From assembly GCA_965653565.1 (NCBI GenBank), contig CBFHAI010000006.1, positions 1-64,000 on the forward strand: DNA of 64,000 nt, read 5' to 3'. Source of the stretch: JALCLA01 sp965653565. GTDB taxonomy: Bacteria > Pseudomonadota > Gammaproteobacteria > Xanthomonadales > Xanthomonadaceae. The notes under the pieces are model-generated. The model was not told the DNA's origin, ran no database searches, and saw nothing but the letters and a program-made list of their open reading frames with translations. Shown one piece after another: positions 44,001-49,619 of the stretch. Position 1 is the stretch's first letter, and each line of letters opens with the position of its first letter. A program made the position numbers and the translations under genes.

Positions 44001-44164
44001 ACCGCGCCTTTCGCCACATCCAGCACGCGGTCTTTGACCATTGCACCGGTGCTGCGCGCCGGCGCGGCCGGTTCGCTCGGACTGTCCCACTCGACTTTTT
44101 GAGTGTCGATCGCCGTCGGTGCGGTCGGCTCGTCCCACTTCACCTGCTTGCTGTCGATGGTCAT
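35033..44164 (-). CDS. Giant polyvalent phage protein (PLxRFG type) with GGDEF domain
   Basis: 3043 residues, last gene of the late operon, three bases after its predecessor. Seen in order: VKWDEP/VEWDSP repeats at 8-29; glycine-zipper stretches (254-269, 338-358); low-complexity linkers; an inorganic-pyrophosphatase-like module from about 800 (NYAKGHARIAGLDVSIENP, HHYGYIKRTEGNDGDHVDVF); a GGDEF domain (1104-1255) with AIDMDGLKRLND and SGDEF (1171-1175); a DUF3560-like module (about 1400-1650, MKAVNAAIRK, NNNAEIRRL, KNGAWQRQL); a possible barnase/EndoU-type nuclease module (about 1720-1830); HEAFGH zinc motif (1965-1970); PLQRFG (2358-2363); and a hydrophobic LPD38-like C-terminal module (about 2555-2960). 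Such polyvalent proteins are thought to be packaged and injected with the DNA. Domain limits are estimates; activities are inferred. Confidence 0.85.
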   Translation of the reverse strand: MTIDSKQVKWDEPTAPTAIDTQKVEWDSPSEPAAPARSTGAMVKDRVLDVAKGAVNLVGGALAVGEQAPQFKIARTLTESLTGAPAPLVVPGAIREANAALSGEQSEYAQGKQQELSETEGFLPTVKKVLTTPEILAQQATQQIPNLIGTGVGVARAGANAAARAAEGLVSRGATREAAAVAPEVIAARTAAAERTVVGANAAMEAGPAAGQAYEEALAQPEEVWQSNPDYVAAVANGESADVVKVRMARSAADIGGGIGALFGGLGGKVAAPFEAKLFTRTLPQTGVAGTAAQTLVGAGREGAEEALQEGGSQFGSNVGVSTVDPNKRLLEGVPEAAGAGAAVGSVIGGSLALGGRAATQGEPQGVPVPERTAPSPPEQTPEQREHALRAAYEASPTQETQDALMAHLTATGRLLEPPSTIVIDSKGNAQTNAVTPPELIDRPKIRLGSVPGGQGSVLPARPPELIDPTTGATSPLPNPADGPLSRVVAQGAASGAVATTANTVAVPAPTPEEATSAALQQQALDLRTQAEEVLPAPLRARHEALQAAVDAAPTPEAEKVAKDNLADFGERFKKELTQYETSHANADDIEAAVKGDRPPPNMDPVTGELMPVDEAQVRAVIHAGFEAGQPHDVGKLVSAFGLTRRRAGELRQEVARERKLAAKAAANRVENPAVDEPAKTSPLSSTPETAAPSASQGGGGLVGAEAAESSPLAIDDSDEVLDTDVLTPSGNPFTIRAAAESAARREGNGAQVVALASGEFVVRKPTAPAAGSVLQAAANAAATSPANDRPEPTQAQKEAGNYAKGHARIAGLDVSIENPAGTKRRPEWPPLNHHYGYIKRTEGNDGDHVDVFLTDRAEDTTLPVFVVDQTNRNGAFDEHKVVMGTASEEEARAAYLSNYAKGWNGLGAITQMTLDEFKAWVRDPSKTKAPVGSLRETKAAKTGAKPALRETKGPKSGPTAPKAETGRRAIEARILDADSDPSAADVKALGLPRRIQARDAVRVLRDLLGITKSHAEDVVSRVPSPPNERVQLRDPIDVLRAAKQLRVGLQRAREPAPAATTPDRRQDRATRAAVDALPPDARDAELERLRARVAELETGARVDALTGLPNKAAFDADASLGWPSVAAIDMDGLKRLNDAIGHDAADAVLRRLGELLAAQAGDGTRFYRRSGDEFAARFADAAQADTVMAAVQQAMESEVVTFTVKLADGDAQAYAYNGIGISFGTGDNYEVADAAANRNKADRLAAGVREEARADGAPRRLRAVPGNSAGSDSDRIVPEPGPAEEPAEEVAPTPAAATTETPADAGVSASEVTNAASVARQLAAARPFDDVAKVRNDARAAIIAQLGESALIDLDAGNFLRPDELTQAVHDGQYDAIKRLGASLAVPVLEDDIGIKLATAAHEGTSHSPDSRGRFELRNYVRTMVDAWNQAITAAGDDPDAVARVTAEMEKLRRGYADRIKAYLSSHSRVMSAMIAGPARFPVASNRKKSDSADRRAQEANEFLKRQRARMIQAAAVPVDTTPTGEAAAVRANLAQREARQERMKAVNAAIRKGDDAALNALGYNEAAIATLKKPDVLGRIGFPDYSLKNNNAEIRRLRERLKVVDRRVVAAEAGPVESTFAGMRIVEDAEDNRVRLFFDGKPDEGTRERLRGSGWKWSPKNGAWQRQLTPNARASAAQILAALTKDTQGGAANVPEEPAAAVVITTADLPPKPASGTMRDAVRDAARARLAEKVAITRDGAEIIIPWQGIKKASENANRPALAALLRIDEIIAASTLRASAPDRRGRPEIIAVHEYVAPVEIDGKAGRAVVFVREARDGKRFYDQAIIENGEPAGIPGESARTDANRSSVQPAAGSDNSVRPSDESDKNGSATRPEANAGRGVTFSIGIGEGDLRRAVASAMRGWTGDIPIVRVVQDANRLPNAAKRHDGWERFEGWYDGQQTIYIVASNVPNIARAMQTLAHEAFGHYGVEGVVGRKEWAQIIADVARLRKNPNASPKVRAALDAAERRYGKESPLQFAREALAVMAERGVRASVIDRVLTAVRRFLRSIGVRWNGTTLAEAELLTIVAGGMRRVTEGGRDSDAVPLGAAASRADLVVDVAETTEPTDGFFARMSAVLKPGNVSLTEAAKGRLFDLTPTALGALTLRHLADLGGKYLPQLRSYVDTMTRMQTDRNVLQEEANGQAEKWEKWQRRNRVEARAVADLMHDATIAGVDPAAEYQPLTFRTVGGEVIAITPKAVRELERVLRDQMRGRPGDSKRHMLDQIKELRAKVNAERARRRSYPLMLARWNGLSPAAQAIYVEARDMYSKRDVDWLNALIERIGALELDGAKRALLIARLRSDFESNRATGPYFPLQRFGKFWIAATNPDTKKRDFFMFESSVKQTAARKDLARQGYTELAFGTKLEQAKDVFGASAGFMADLAETLKKSGAPDDAVDDVWQLYLHTLPDLSQRKHFIHRKKVEGYSPDALRAFAANMNHGAHQIARLRHGHTLQSLVQKMKQQVDGLTQTGQGNQASMFYNEASKRHDWVMNPQDSAVVNKIGGLGFAWYLGLTPGAALVNLTQTAIVAFPVLGSKFGAVKAMNALTKAMAEATATYGNIERRLTDDERRAFAAMRASGAIDKTQAHNLAGLSEADTSDYSGTWHRVMTGISHLFHKAEVINREATGVAAYRLARESGMGFDGAVQYANDAIWESHFDYSNANRARFMQSGAAKVLLMFRQYSLNMTYFLWRNFYQTFKGASPEVRSDARRKLVGVLGMTSLFSGTLGLPLMSVGFGVANAVANALGDDEDPPFDAEAEFRNFLTDFLGAEAAEFIARGPVNFVTGADVGGRVSLDNLWLREPERELEGRALADYWLEQAAGPIGGIFVNAVRGMATVQDGHVQRGIEAMVPKAIKDGMRSMRYATEGVNTLRGDAVVPDLSPYETVLQLAGLSPARVGERYDANNAVKRYEEAVLKRRASLLDAFAMAIRFGDAAAASDVADRITAFNERNPAIAIDRKTLKRSLESRTRYSERSEGGIIVNPRLEALAREQGRFAGG
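40239..40264 (-). other. Terminator-shaped hairpin inside the giant gene
   Basis: Perfect 11-base arms (40239-40249 and 40254-40264; GAAACCCCCGC with GCGGGGGTTTC) around a 4-base loop, the shape of a common bacterial intergenic terminator. It encodes the linker around residues 1301-1309 (TPADAGVS) between the GGDEF domain and the DUF3560-like region. It may be the scar of a gene fusion or may still reduce transcription of the 3' half. Confidence 0.6.
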
Positions 44165-44167
44165 GGA

Positions 44168-45424
44168 TTAGTCCGCGTACTCCGTGGTGCCGTCGGTGTA
44201 TTCGACGACCTTGCGGCCGTTCAGGGTGCCCGTGCGCTTCACCGCGCGCTCGCCGCCAGCACCAGCAGCGGGTGCCGCGCTTGCCGCCACCGGCAACCCG
44301 GCGCGCGCGAGAATTGCATCGATCTGCGTCAGCACGTTCGCTTCGGCCTGCTGTCGGGCCTCGTCGGTTTTGAAGCCGCCGAGCGGTGTCGCCGCTTCGA
44401 GCAGCTTCGGCGCCAAGTCGGCGACGATCTTCGCGCGAGGGTTGTCGCGCTCGGGCAGCGCCGGCGAAAAAGGCGAGCCGTCGGTGGTGGTGATCACCTC
44501 TGCGCCATTCGCCCCAACGCGGTACTGCTTGCCGTCGGCGCCGAGTTGAATCTGCGGCGCACCCTGCCGCGACGTTTCAAGCGCCAACGCGTTGTCGCCG
44601 GCGGCGCCGAGTTCCAGCAATCGAGCGGCGTTGTCGCCAGCGGACTCCTGCAACCGCGTTGCATTGTTCGCGTCGGTGATGGCCAGCTGCGTTTGGCCCT
44701 GCCGCGCCTGCGACCGCGCAACGCCCTGTTCGGCGGCGAGCACGGCACGATCGGCACCGTTGAGGCCGGCACCCGTGCCCGGGCGAAAATCGCCTTCGGC
44801 CGCCGACTTCACCTGGCCGTTGGCCGCGATGCGCGCGCGCGTGTTCGCGTTGCGATTGTCAGCAGCCGCAACTTCGGCGCGAAACTGCAAAGTGCGCTCG
44901 GACGGCGGCGGTGGTGCGAACGCGGCGGCTGACACCGTGTTGAAGGTACCTTGCTGCCCACTCTGGCCGGAGCCTTGGCCGCTAAACGAACCGTCGGGCT
45001 GCAGCGAGCGAACGACACCGTTCGCGCCGGTGAAGGTGTTCGTGTCGCCAGGGCGCGGGCCACTCGGCGCCGGCGCTGCGAGAGTGCGCGGCGCAGCAGG
45101 GACCGGCGGCGGCGACGTGCTGGCCGGCGCGACTGCGAAGCGCTGGCGCGTGGGGCCAGGGACGGTCGCCGGCGCCGTCGTACCTGTTTTCGCCCCCGCT
45201 ACCGTGTCGCTTACCAGCGTGCCGGCCTGCGAAGCCTGCTCGTCGATGAAGTTGCCGAGCTTTTGACCGGCGCGATACGGCACGTCGACGAGCGTGCGCG
45301 CAGCGTTGCCGATCGCGCCGACAACCTTGCCGGCCGTCACGGGCAACGTGTCGCGCGGCGTGACCACGGCCGGCGAAACCGGCGTCGGCTTGTCGCGTCG
45401 TTTTTCGGTCTGCGGGTAGGCCAT
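44168..45424 (-). CDS. Low-complexity phage protein, candidate ejection protein
   Basis: 418 residues, rich in Ala, Gln, Thr and Pro, with a central Ala-rich helical part (about 190-290) and a C-terminal segment GTLNGRKVVEYTDGTTEYAD. The N-terminus MAYPQTEKRRDKPTPVSP is basic and unstructured. The ATG at 45424 has GGAG nine bases upstream; a TTG at 45448 is less likely. Position between a long helical protein and the giant polyvalent protein suggests a role in the internal core or DNA ejection apparatus. No named family recognised. Confidence 0.65.
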   Translation of the reverse strand: MAYPQTEKRRDKPTPVSPAVVTPRDTLPVTAGKVVGAIGNAARTLVDVPYRAGQKLGNFIDEQASQAGTLVSDTVAGAKTGTTAPATVPGPTRQRFAVAPASTSPPPVPAAPRTLAAPAPSGPRPGDTNTFTGANGVVRSLQPDGSFSGQGSGQSGQQGTFNTVSAAAFAPPPPSERTLQFRAEVAAADNRNANTRARIAANGQVKSAAEGDFRPGTGAGLNGADRAVLAAEQGVARSQARQGQTQLAITDANNATRLQESAGDNAARLLELGAAGDNALALETSRQGAPQIQLGADGKQYRVGANGAEVITTTDGSPFSPALPERDNPRAKIVADLAPKLLEAATPLGGFKTDEARQQAEANVLTQIDAILARAGLPVAASAAPAAGAGGERAVKRTGTLNGRKVVEYTDGTTEYAD

Positions 45425-45444
45425 GTCGATGCTCTCCGAGGAAA

Positions 45445-47340
45445 TCAAATGTTGAGGCTGGGCGGTACGCCGGCGTAGTCGGCCGCATTGCCCCCGTAGC
45501 TGATGCCGGCACTCTTGCCGTAGCTGAAACCCAGGCTGCCGCTGTAGCTGGCGCCGAAATTCACGCCGCTGGCCGTGGCGGCCGCCAACTGGCTGATGAT
45601 CTGCGCCCGCGACGTGAGTTCTTGCAGGTACATCGAGCCCACGCGATCGAGTTGCGTGATCTGCGCATTGATGTTGCCGAGCGCCACTTCCGCGCGCGCG
45701 CGCGACTCGCTCAGTTTCAGTTCTGCGCTGCGATCCTTGGCCGCGGCCTCGGCCGTCGCGATCTGCGCTTCGGTGGCGTAAATCGCTGTGTTGGCCTGGA
45801 TGGCCCGCAGCCGGGCATCAATGGCGGCAATCTGTGCTGCCAAATCGGTGCGCGCGTGTTCGAGCTTGAGCCTGAACACTTCGAACTCCTGCCGCTGCTG
45901 CGCGAGCTCGGCGGTGTTCTGCGCGATCAGATAGTCGCCCTGCACTTTCACGGCACTGACGCGCTGGCCGAAAATATTGCCCAGAATTTCGTAGCCGCGC
46001 AGGTTGCCGAGTTCGCCTTCGACTTCCGACTTATAGGCATCGTAGGCGGCGACAAACCCGCGCACGCGCTCGGAAAACACCTGCACGCGCAACCGCGCCT
46101 GTTCGAGTCGCTGGGTGTTCAATTCGCCCTTGACGCGCGCGGCTTCGACTTCGGTTTTGTAGATGCTGGCGAGTGAATCGATTGCGCGGATTTCTTCGAC
46201 GTACGCACGGATCAGTGATTCGTTGACGTCGCCGATGACCTTCTGCGCTTCGATCTGGGTTTTGTAGACGTCAGCCTTCGCGATCTTGGCTTGCAGCAGG
46301 TCACGGAACACCTGCGCATCGGCCTTGAACAGTTCCGTTTCGAGGTTGCCGATAGCAATCTGGCCTTCGAGGTACGCGAACTGGATATCGGACGCGATCT
46401 TTGTGGCTTCGAGCGCGCGCTGCTGCGTCGTGCCGTACTGCTGGATCAAGGCGGTTTCCAGCGCGCCTGCCTGGCCCAACGCGAAACGGATCGACTCGAC
46501 TTCGATTTCCGCACTGCGGATGGTTATGTCGCGGTTGAGCCCCGCGGCCTCGGCACGGCCCGCTTCGCGCGCTTCGTCGAGTCGGCGCGCCAGGTGGCCC
46601 GACGGTTCGTAGAGGCCCCGCGCGCCAAGTTCTTCCGCAGTTTCCTGCACGCGCTTGATCGAGAGCAGATCGGCGCGCGCGCGGCCGCGGTCGAAGATGG
46701 CTTGCTCGATGGCGGGCGGCAGGCCCAGGCCGCCGGCCATCATCGACGTCAGGTGCGCTTTCACCGCATCCAGCAACGTGCTGCTGTAGGCGACTTCCTG
46801 CCAGGGGAACGCGCGATCGGGCAGCGTGATGTCGAACACCGGCCGCACGCCGGCGAATTCCTCGAACGTGATGTCGGGCGGGTCCGGCAGGTTCAGCGCC
46901 AGCAGCGTCGGGTGCTCTGGCATCGTGTATGCCGGCGCTTCCGGCACGACGATCGGATCGAGCACCACATCCGTATCCGTCGGCTCGGACGGCAGGTCGA
47001 CGTCGGGCTTGCGCGGCGCGCGATACGTCAGACGCCCGAAGTCGGGCTCGTCGGGCATGTCCGGCAGGTTGCGTAGCCCGACGCGCGAAAAACGCTCCAT
47101 TTCAGGCACCACGACCGACACCGTACCGACGTCGTTGCTCAGGCCAAGCACGGGGCGCACGAAGTCGCCAGTGTAAATGTCGTCGCGGATCTGGATATCG
47201 AACACCAGCGGCGACACCGTGAATTCCGACAATTCCTGAATCGCCTGGCGCGACAGCGCCACCCACTCGTTGTTCTGCGCGCGGAAGTAGTCCCAACCCG
47301 ACTGAACGAAATCGCGCGGGCTGTTGAGGTCATTCGACAT
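45445..47340 (-). CDS. Long coiled-coil phage structural protein
   Basis: 631 residues. The first 200 hold proline-rich beta-like segments (PDMPDEPDFGRLTYRAPRKPDVDLP); residues about 210-570 are nearly continuous heptad-like helix with Ala, Glu, Lys and Gln; the last 60 are Gly/Ser-rich (ASYSGSLGFSYGKSAGISYGG). The layout fits a tail-needle or internal-core protein. No enzymatic motif. It precedes the two last genes of the operon by 20 bases. Confidence 0.7.
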   Translation of the reverse strand: MSNDLNSPRDFVQSGWDYFRAQNNEWVALSRQAIQELSEFTVSPLVFDIQIRDDIYTGDFVRPVLGLSNDVGTVSVVVPEMERFSRVGLRNLPDMPDEPDFGRLTYRAPRKPDVDLPSEPTDTDVVLDPIVVPEAPAYTMPEHPTLLALNLPDPPDITFEEFAGVRPVFDITLPDRAFPWQEVAYSSTLLDAVKAHLTSMMAGGLGLPPAIEQAIFDRGRARADLLSIKRVQETAEELGARGLYEPSGHLARRLDEAREAGRAEAAGLNRDITIRSAEIEVESIRFALGQAGALETALIQQYGTTQQRALEATKIASDIQFAYLEGQIAIGNLETELFKADAQVFRDLLQAKIAKADVYKTQIEAQKVIGDVNESLIRAYVEEIRAIDSLASIYKTEVEAARVKGELNTQRLEQARLRVQVFSERVRGFVAAYDAYKSEVEGELGNLRGYEILGNIFGQRVSAVKVQGDYLIAQNTAELAQQRQEFEVFRLKLEHARTDLAAQIAAIDARLRAIQANTAIYATEAQIATAEAAAKDRSAELKLSESRARAEVALGNINAQITQLDRVGSMYLQELTSRAQIISQLAAATASGVNFGASYSGSLGFSYGKSAGISYGGNAADYAGVPPSLNI

Positions 47341-47346
47341 CGCGGG

Positions 47347-48519
47347 TTAAATCCTTTTGTCGAGAATCAGGGGCAGCAGTTGCAAGTCGCCGAAATCGAA
47401 ATCCTCGCCCTGCGTGTTGCACAGGCGCAGCTGCCAGTAGCGCGACTTGAGGCCGCGGCCGAACGTCTCGCGGCCCTCGCACAGGTCGGTGGCCGCCGCG
47501 TGATCGGTGCGGTACCAATCTTCGATTTTCGAGCCGGTGTCGCTGGTCGTGACGACCTTGAACACGAGGTCGCCCGCGCCGGTGTAGGCGTAATAGACGC
47601 CGGGCAGCCGCTTTTGCTGGCCGATGCCGAAATCCATCAGCGCGGTGATGAGCTCTGCCGCGATGTCCTCGCCGGCGTCGTCGGTGCCGGAGAGTTCGAA
47701 GATGCCGCCGGCGCCGGCAGCGAAGGTTCGACCGCCGAACGCGTTTTCGAGACTTTCGAACGGCCAGTTCGTGTACTCGCTGGCCGCCATGTTCGTCGTG
47801 TTCCACACCCAGCCGGCAATCTCGTTGCCGCCGACGGTGAGCGTCACGTACATCACGAGCCCGTCGCGCGCGGTGGCCATCATCTGCAGGGTGCCCGCCG
47901 CAGAATCCGGCAGTTCCAGCGTGTCGCGGCTGATCGCCACCAGCCGCACGGTGTTGGTGGCGTCAGTGTCGAGCGCGACAGTGTCGGCGAGCGCGCCGAG
48001 CATCTGCATCTGCGACAACACGGCCTCGCCGAAAACCACGCCGTCACTCAGTCGCTCGATGAAACCGTGCTGCACGGCGTCGTTGATCGCCAGCGCGACG
48101 CTGAGCATGCCGAGCGCGTGTAGGCGGCCCGTGGCCAGGCCGAGCGCCAGCAACACGTCTTGCGCGACGCTGGTCAGAATCAACTTGTCGGCCGGCGCCT
48201 CGGCCAGCACGATCGAGTCGGCGAGGGTCAGGCTCCATACCACGCTCACCTCATCCGTGAGCCCGAGCACGTCGGCGGCCGCACCCAATGCGGTCAGCTG
48301 CGGCATCATGCCCCCGCCCAGGGAGAGCCGATCGAACAGGCGCACGATGTCGGCACCTGACACGGCGTCGCCCATCAGGATCGCGTCGAGCATCGCGGTG
48401 TACGCGCGCACGTCCATCGGCGTCCACAGCCGCAAGCTGTCGACCATGAAGGTCACGCCCTCGTCGTCGACGGCGGCGAACGGCGCGGCGCCGAACGGGT
48501 CGAAGCCAAAGCCGGACAT
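47347..48519 (-). CDS. Phage structural protein with short D-x-L repeats
   Basis: 390 residues. The middle (about 60-240) shows recurring short segments of the type LxDxVxLxD (TDEVSVVWSLTLADSIVLAE, SDGVVFGEAVL, ADTVALDTDATNTVRL, RDTLELPDSA), a repeat style seen in phage fibre or tail proteins. The C-terminal part (about 265-390) looks globular. Its start overlaps the stop of the previous gene by one base. Family not recognised. Confidence 0.65.
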   Translation of the reverse strand: MSGFGFDPFGAAPFAAVDDEGVTFMVDSLRLWTPMDVRAYTAMLDAILMGDAVSGADIVRLFDRLSLGGGMMPQLTALGAAADVLGLTDEVSVVWSLTLADSIVLAEAPADKLILTSVAQDVLLALGLATGRLHALGMLSVALAINDAVQHGFIERLSDGVVFGEAVLSQMQMLGALADTVALDTDATNTVRLVAISRDTLELPDSAAGTLQMMATARDGLVMYVTLTVGGNEIAGWVWNTTNMAASEYTNWPFESLENAFGGRTFAAGAGGIFELSGTDDAGEDIAAELITALMDFGIGQQKRLPGVYYAYTGAGDLVFKVVTTSDTGSKIEDWYRTDHAAATDLCEGRETFGRGLKSRYWQLRLCNTQGEDFDFGDLQLLPLILDKRI

Positions 48520-49619
48520 TACGCGTAGGCCACTTTGACGGCGCTCACGCTCGCCGACCAACGAATCGTTGTCGCCGCCTCGCCAACGGCTTCGATCTTG
48601 ATGCCGTCGTTGGTGGTGTCGATGCCCGGATTGCAGTCCCACGCCGCCGCGCCGGCATCGGCCGCCACGACGGTTTCGGTGATGCTGCCGACGAGCGACG
48701 GATCGCCCGCTGCGCCGCGCTTGACGACGAATTCAAAGCGCCACGCCTTCGCGTCGCCGCCGGCGGTCCGCGCGGCAAGCACGTTGATCGTGAAGCTGTA
48801 GGCCGAATTGATCGGGATGGCGAGGTAGGCGCGTTCGTTGTTCCCCGACTCGGTGCCGTTGACCATCGGCGTTGGCGTGGCGTCGGCCGTTTCGAGATAC
48901 AGCCCGGCGCTGATGACGCGCTCGAACTCGCCGATGTCCGTGCCCCAGCCGATGCCCTGCACGATCGCGTTGTTCCAGCCGATCAGCGCGCCGAAACCCA
49001 TGCCGATCGAGCTTTCGACGTTCGGATCGGTGTAGTCCTGATTCGGGCCGAGCGACTGACCGCCGCGGCTCACGGCACTGGTGAGGTATTCGACCAGTTT
49101 GCCGTCGTCGTGCGGGTACGCGCCGGTGTAGAGGCCGGCCCACGTGGCGGCTGAATCGGAAGGAATGCCGGCGTCCAAGCAGACCCACAGACGACTCAGA
49201 ATCAGGCTGCCGAACGGCGTCAGCACTGCCCACAGCGAGCCCGGGCCATAGCCTTCGGTGTAGTTGTTCGCCGTCGTGGGTTTTTCGGTCGCGGTGAGGT
49301 TATGTTTGCCCTGCGCCGCCGACAGCGCGCCGGCGCCGCAAATGATGGTCTTTTCGCCGGCGCCCCAATTCACCGCAGCGTTGGCATTCGTCGACTCGAT
49401 GATCTTCACGCGCACCAGCGTGTCGGCCGCCGACAGCCGGTAATAGCCATCCTCGAACTCGGCGCCCATGTAGACCTGCAGCCGGACCAGCGCATCAGCG
49501 CCAGGCGTGACGATCGCACTGATGGCGCGAAAGTCAGGGTCGGCACCCAACAGGGTGTAGTTGCCGGTGCCAGTCGTGGTCGAGGTTTCTTTGACGCGCG
49601 AGCCGATCGCGATGGTCAT
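48519..49619 (-). CDS. Phage virion protein, beta-rich, unknown
   Basis: 366 residues starting MTIAIGSRVKETSTTTGTG, a start typical of phage proteins that decorate tails or fibres. The sequence is rich in Gly, Ala, Thr and aromatic residues with alternating beta patterns. Its ATG overlaps the stop of the 898-residue gene by four bases (ATGA), so translation is coupled. No catalytic motif. Confidence 0.65.
   Translation of the reverse strand: MTIAIGSRVKETSTTTGTGNYTLLGADPDFRAISAIVTPGADALVRLQVYMGAEFEDGYYRLSAADTLVRVKIIESTNANAAVNWGAGEKTIICGAGALSAAQGKHNLTATEKPTTANNYTEGYGPGSLWAVLTPFGSLILSRLWVCLDAGIPSDSAATWAGLYTGAYPHDDGKLVEYLTSAVSRGGQSLGPNQDYTDPNVESSIGMGFGALIGWNNAIVQGIGWGTDIGEFERVISAGLYLETADATPTPMVNGTESGNNERAYLAIPINSAYSFTINVLAARTAGGDAKAWRFEFVVKRGAAGDPSLVGSITETVVAADAGAAAWDCNPGIDTTNDGIKIEAVGEAATTIRWSASVSAVKVAYA

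Noticed and set aside
42269..44932. 887-residue plus-strand open frame opposite the giant gene
   Set aside because: Arginine-rich antisense shadow; the minus strand has recognisable phage sequence and start/stop coupling with its neighbours.
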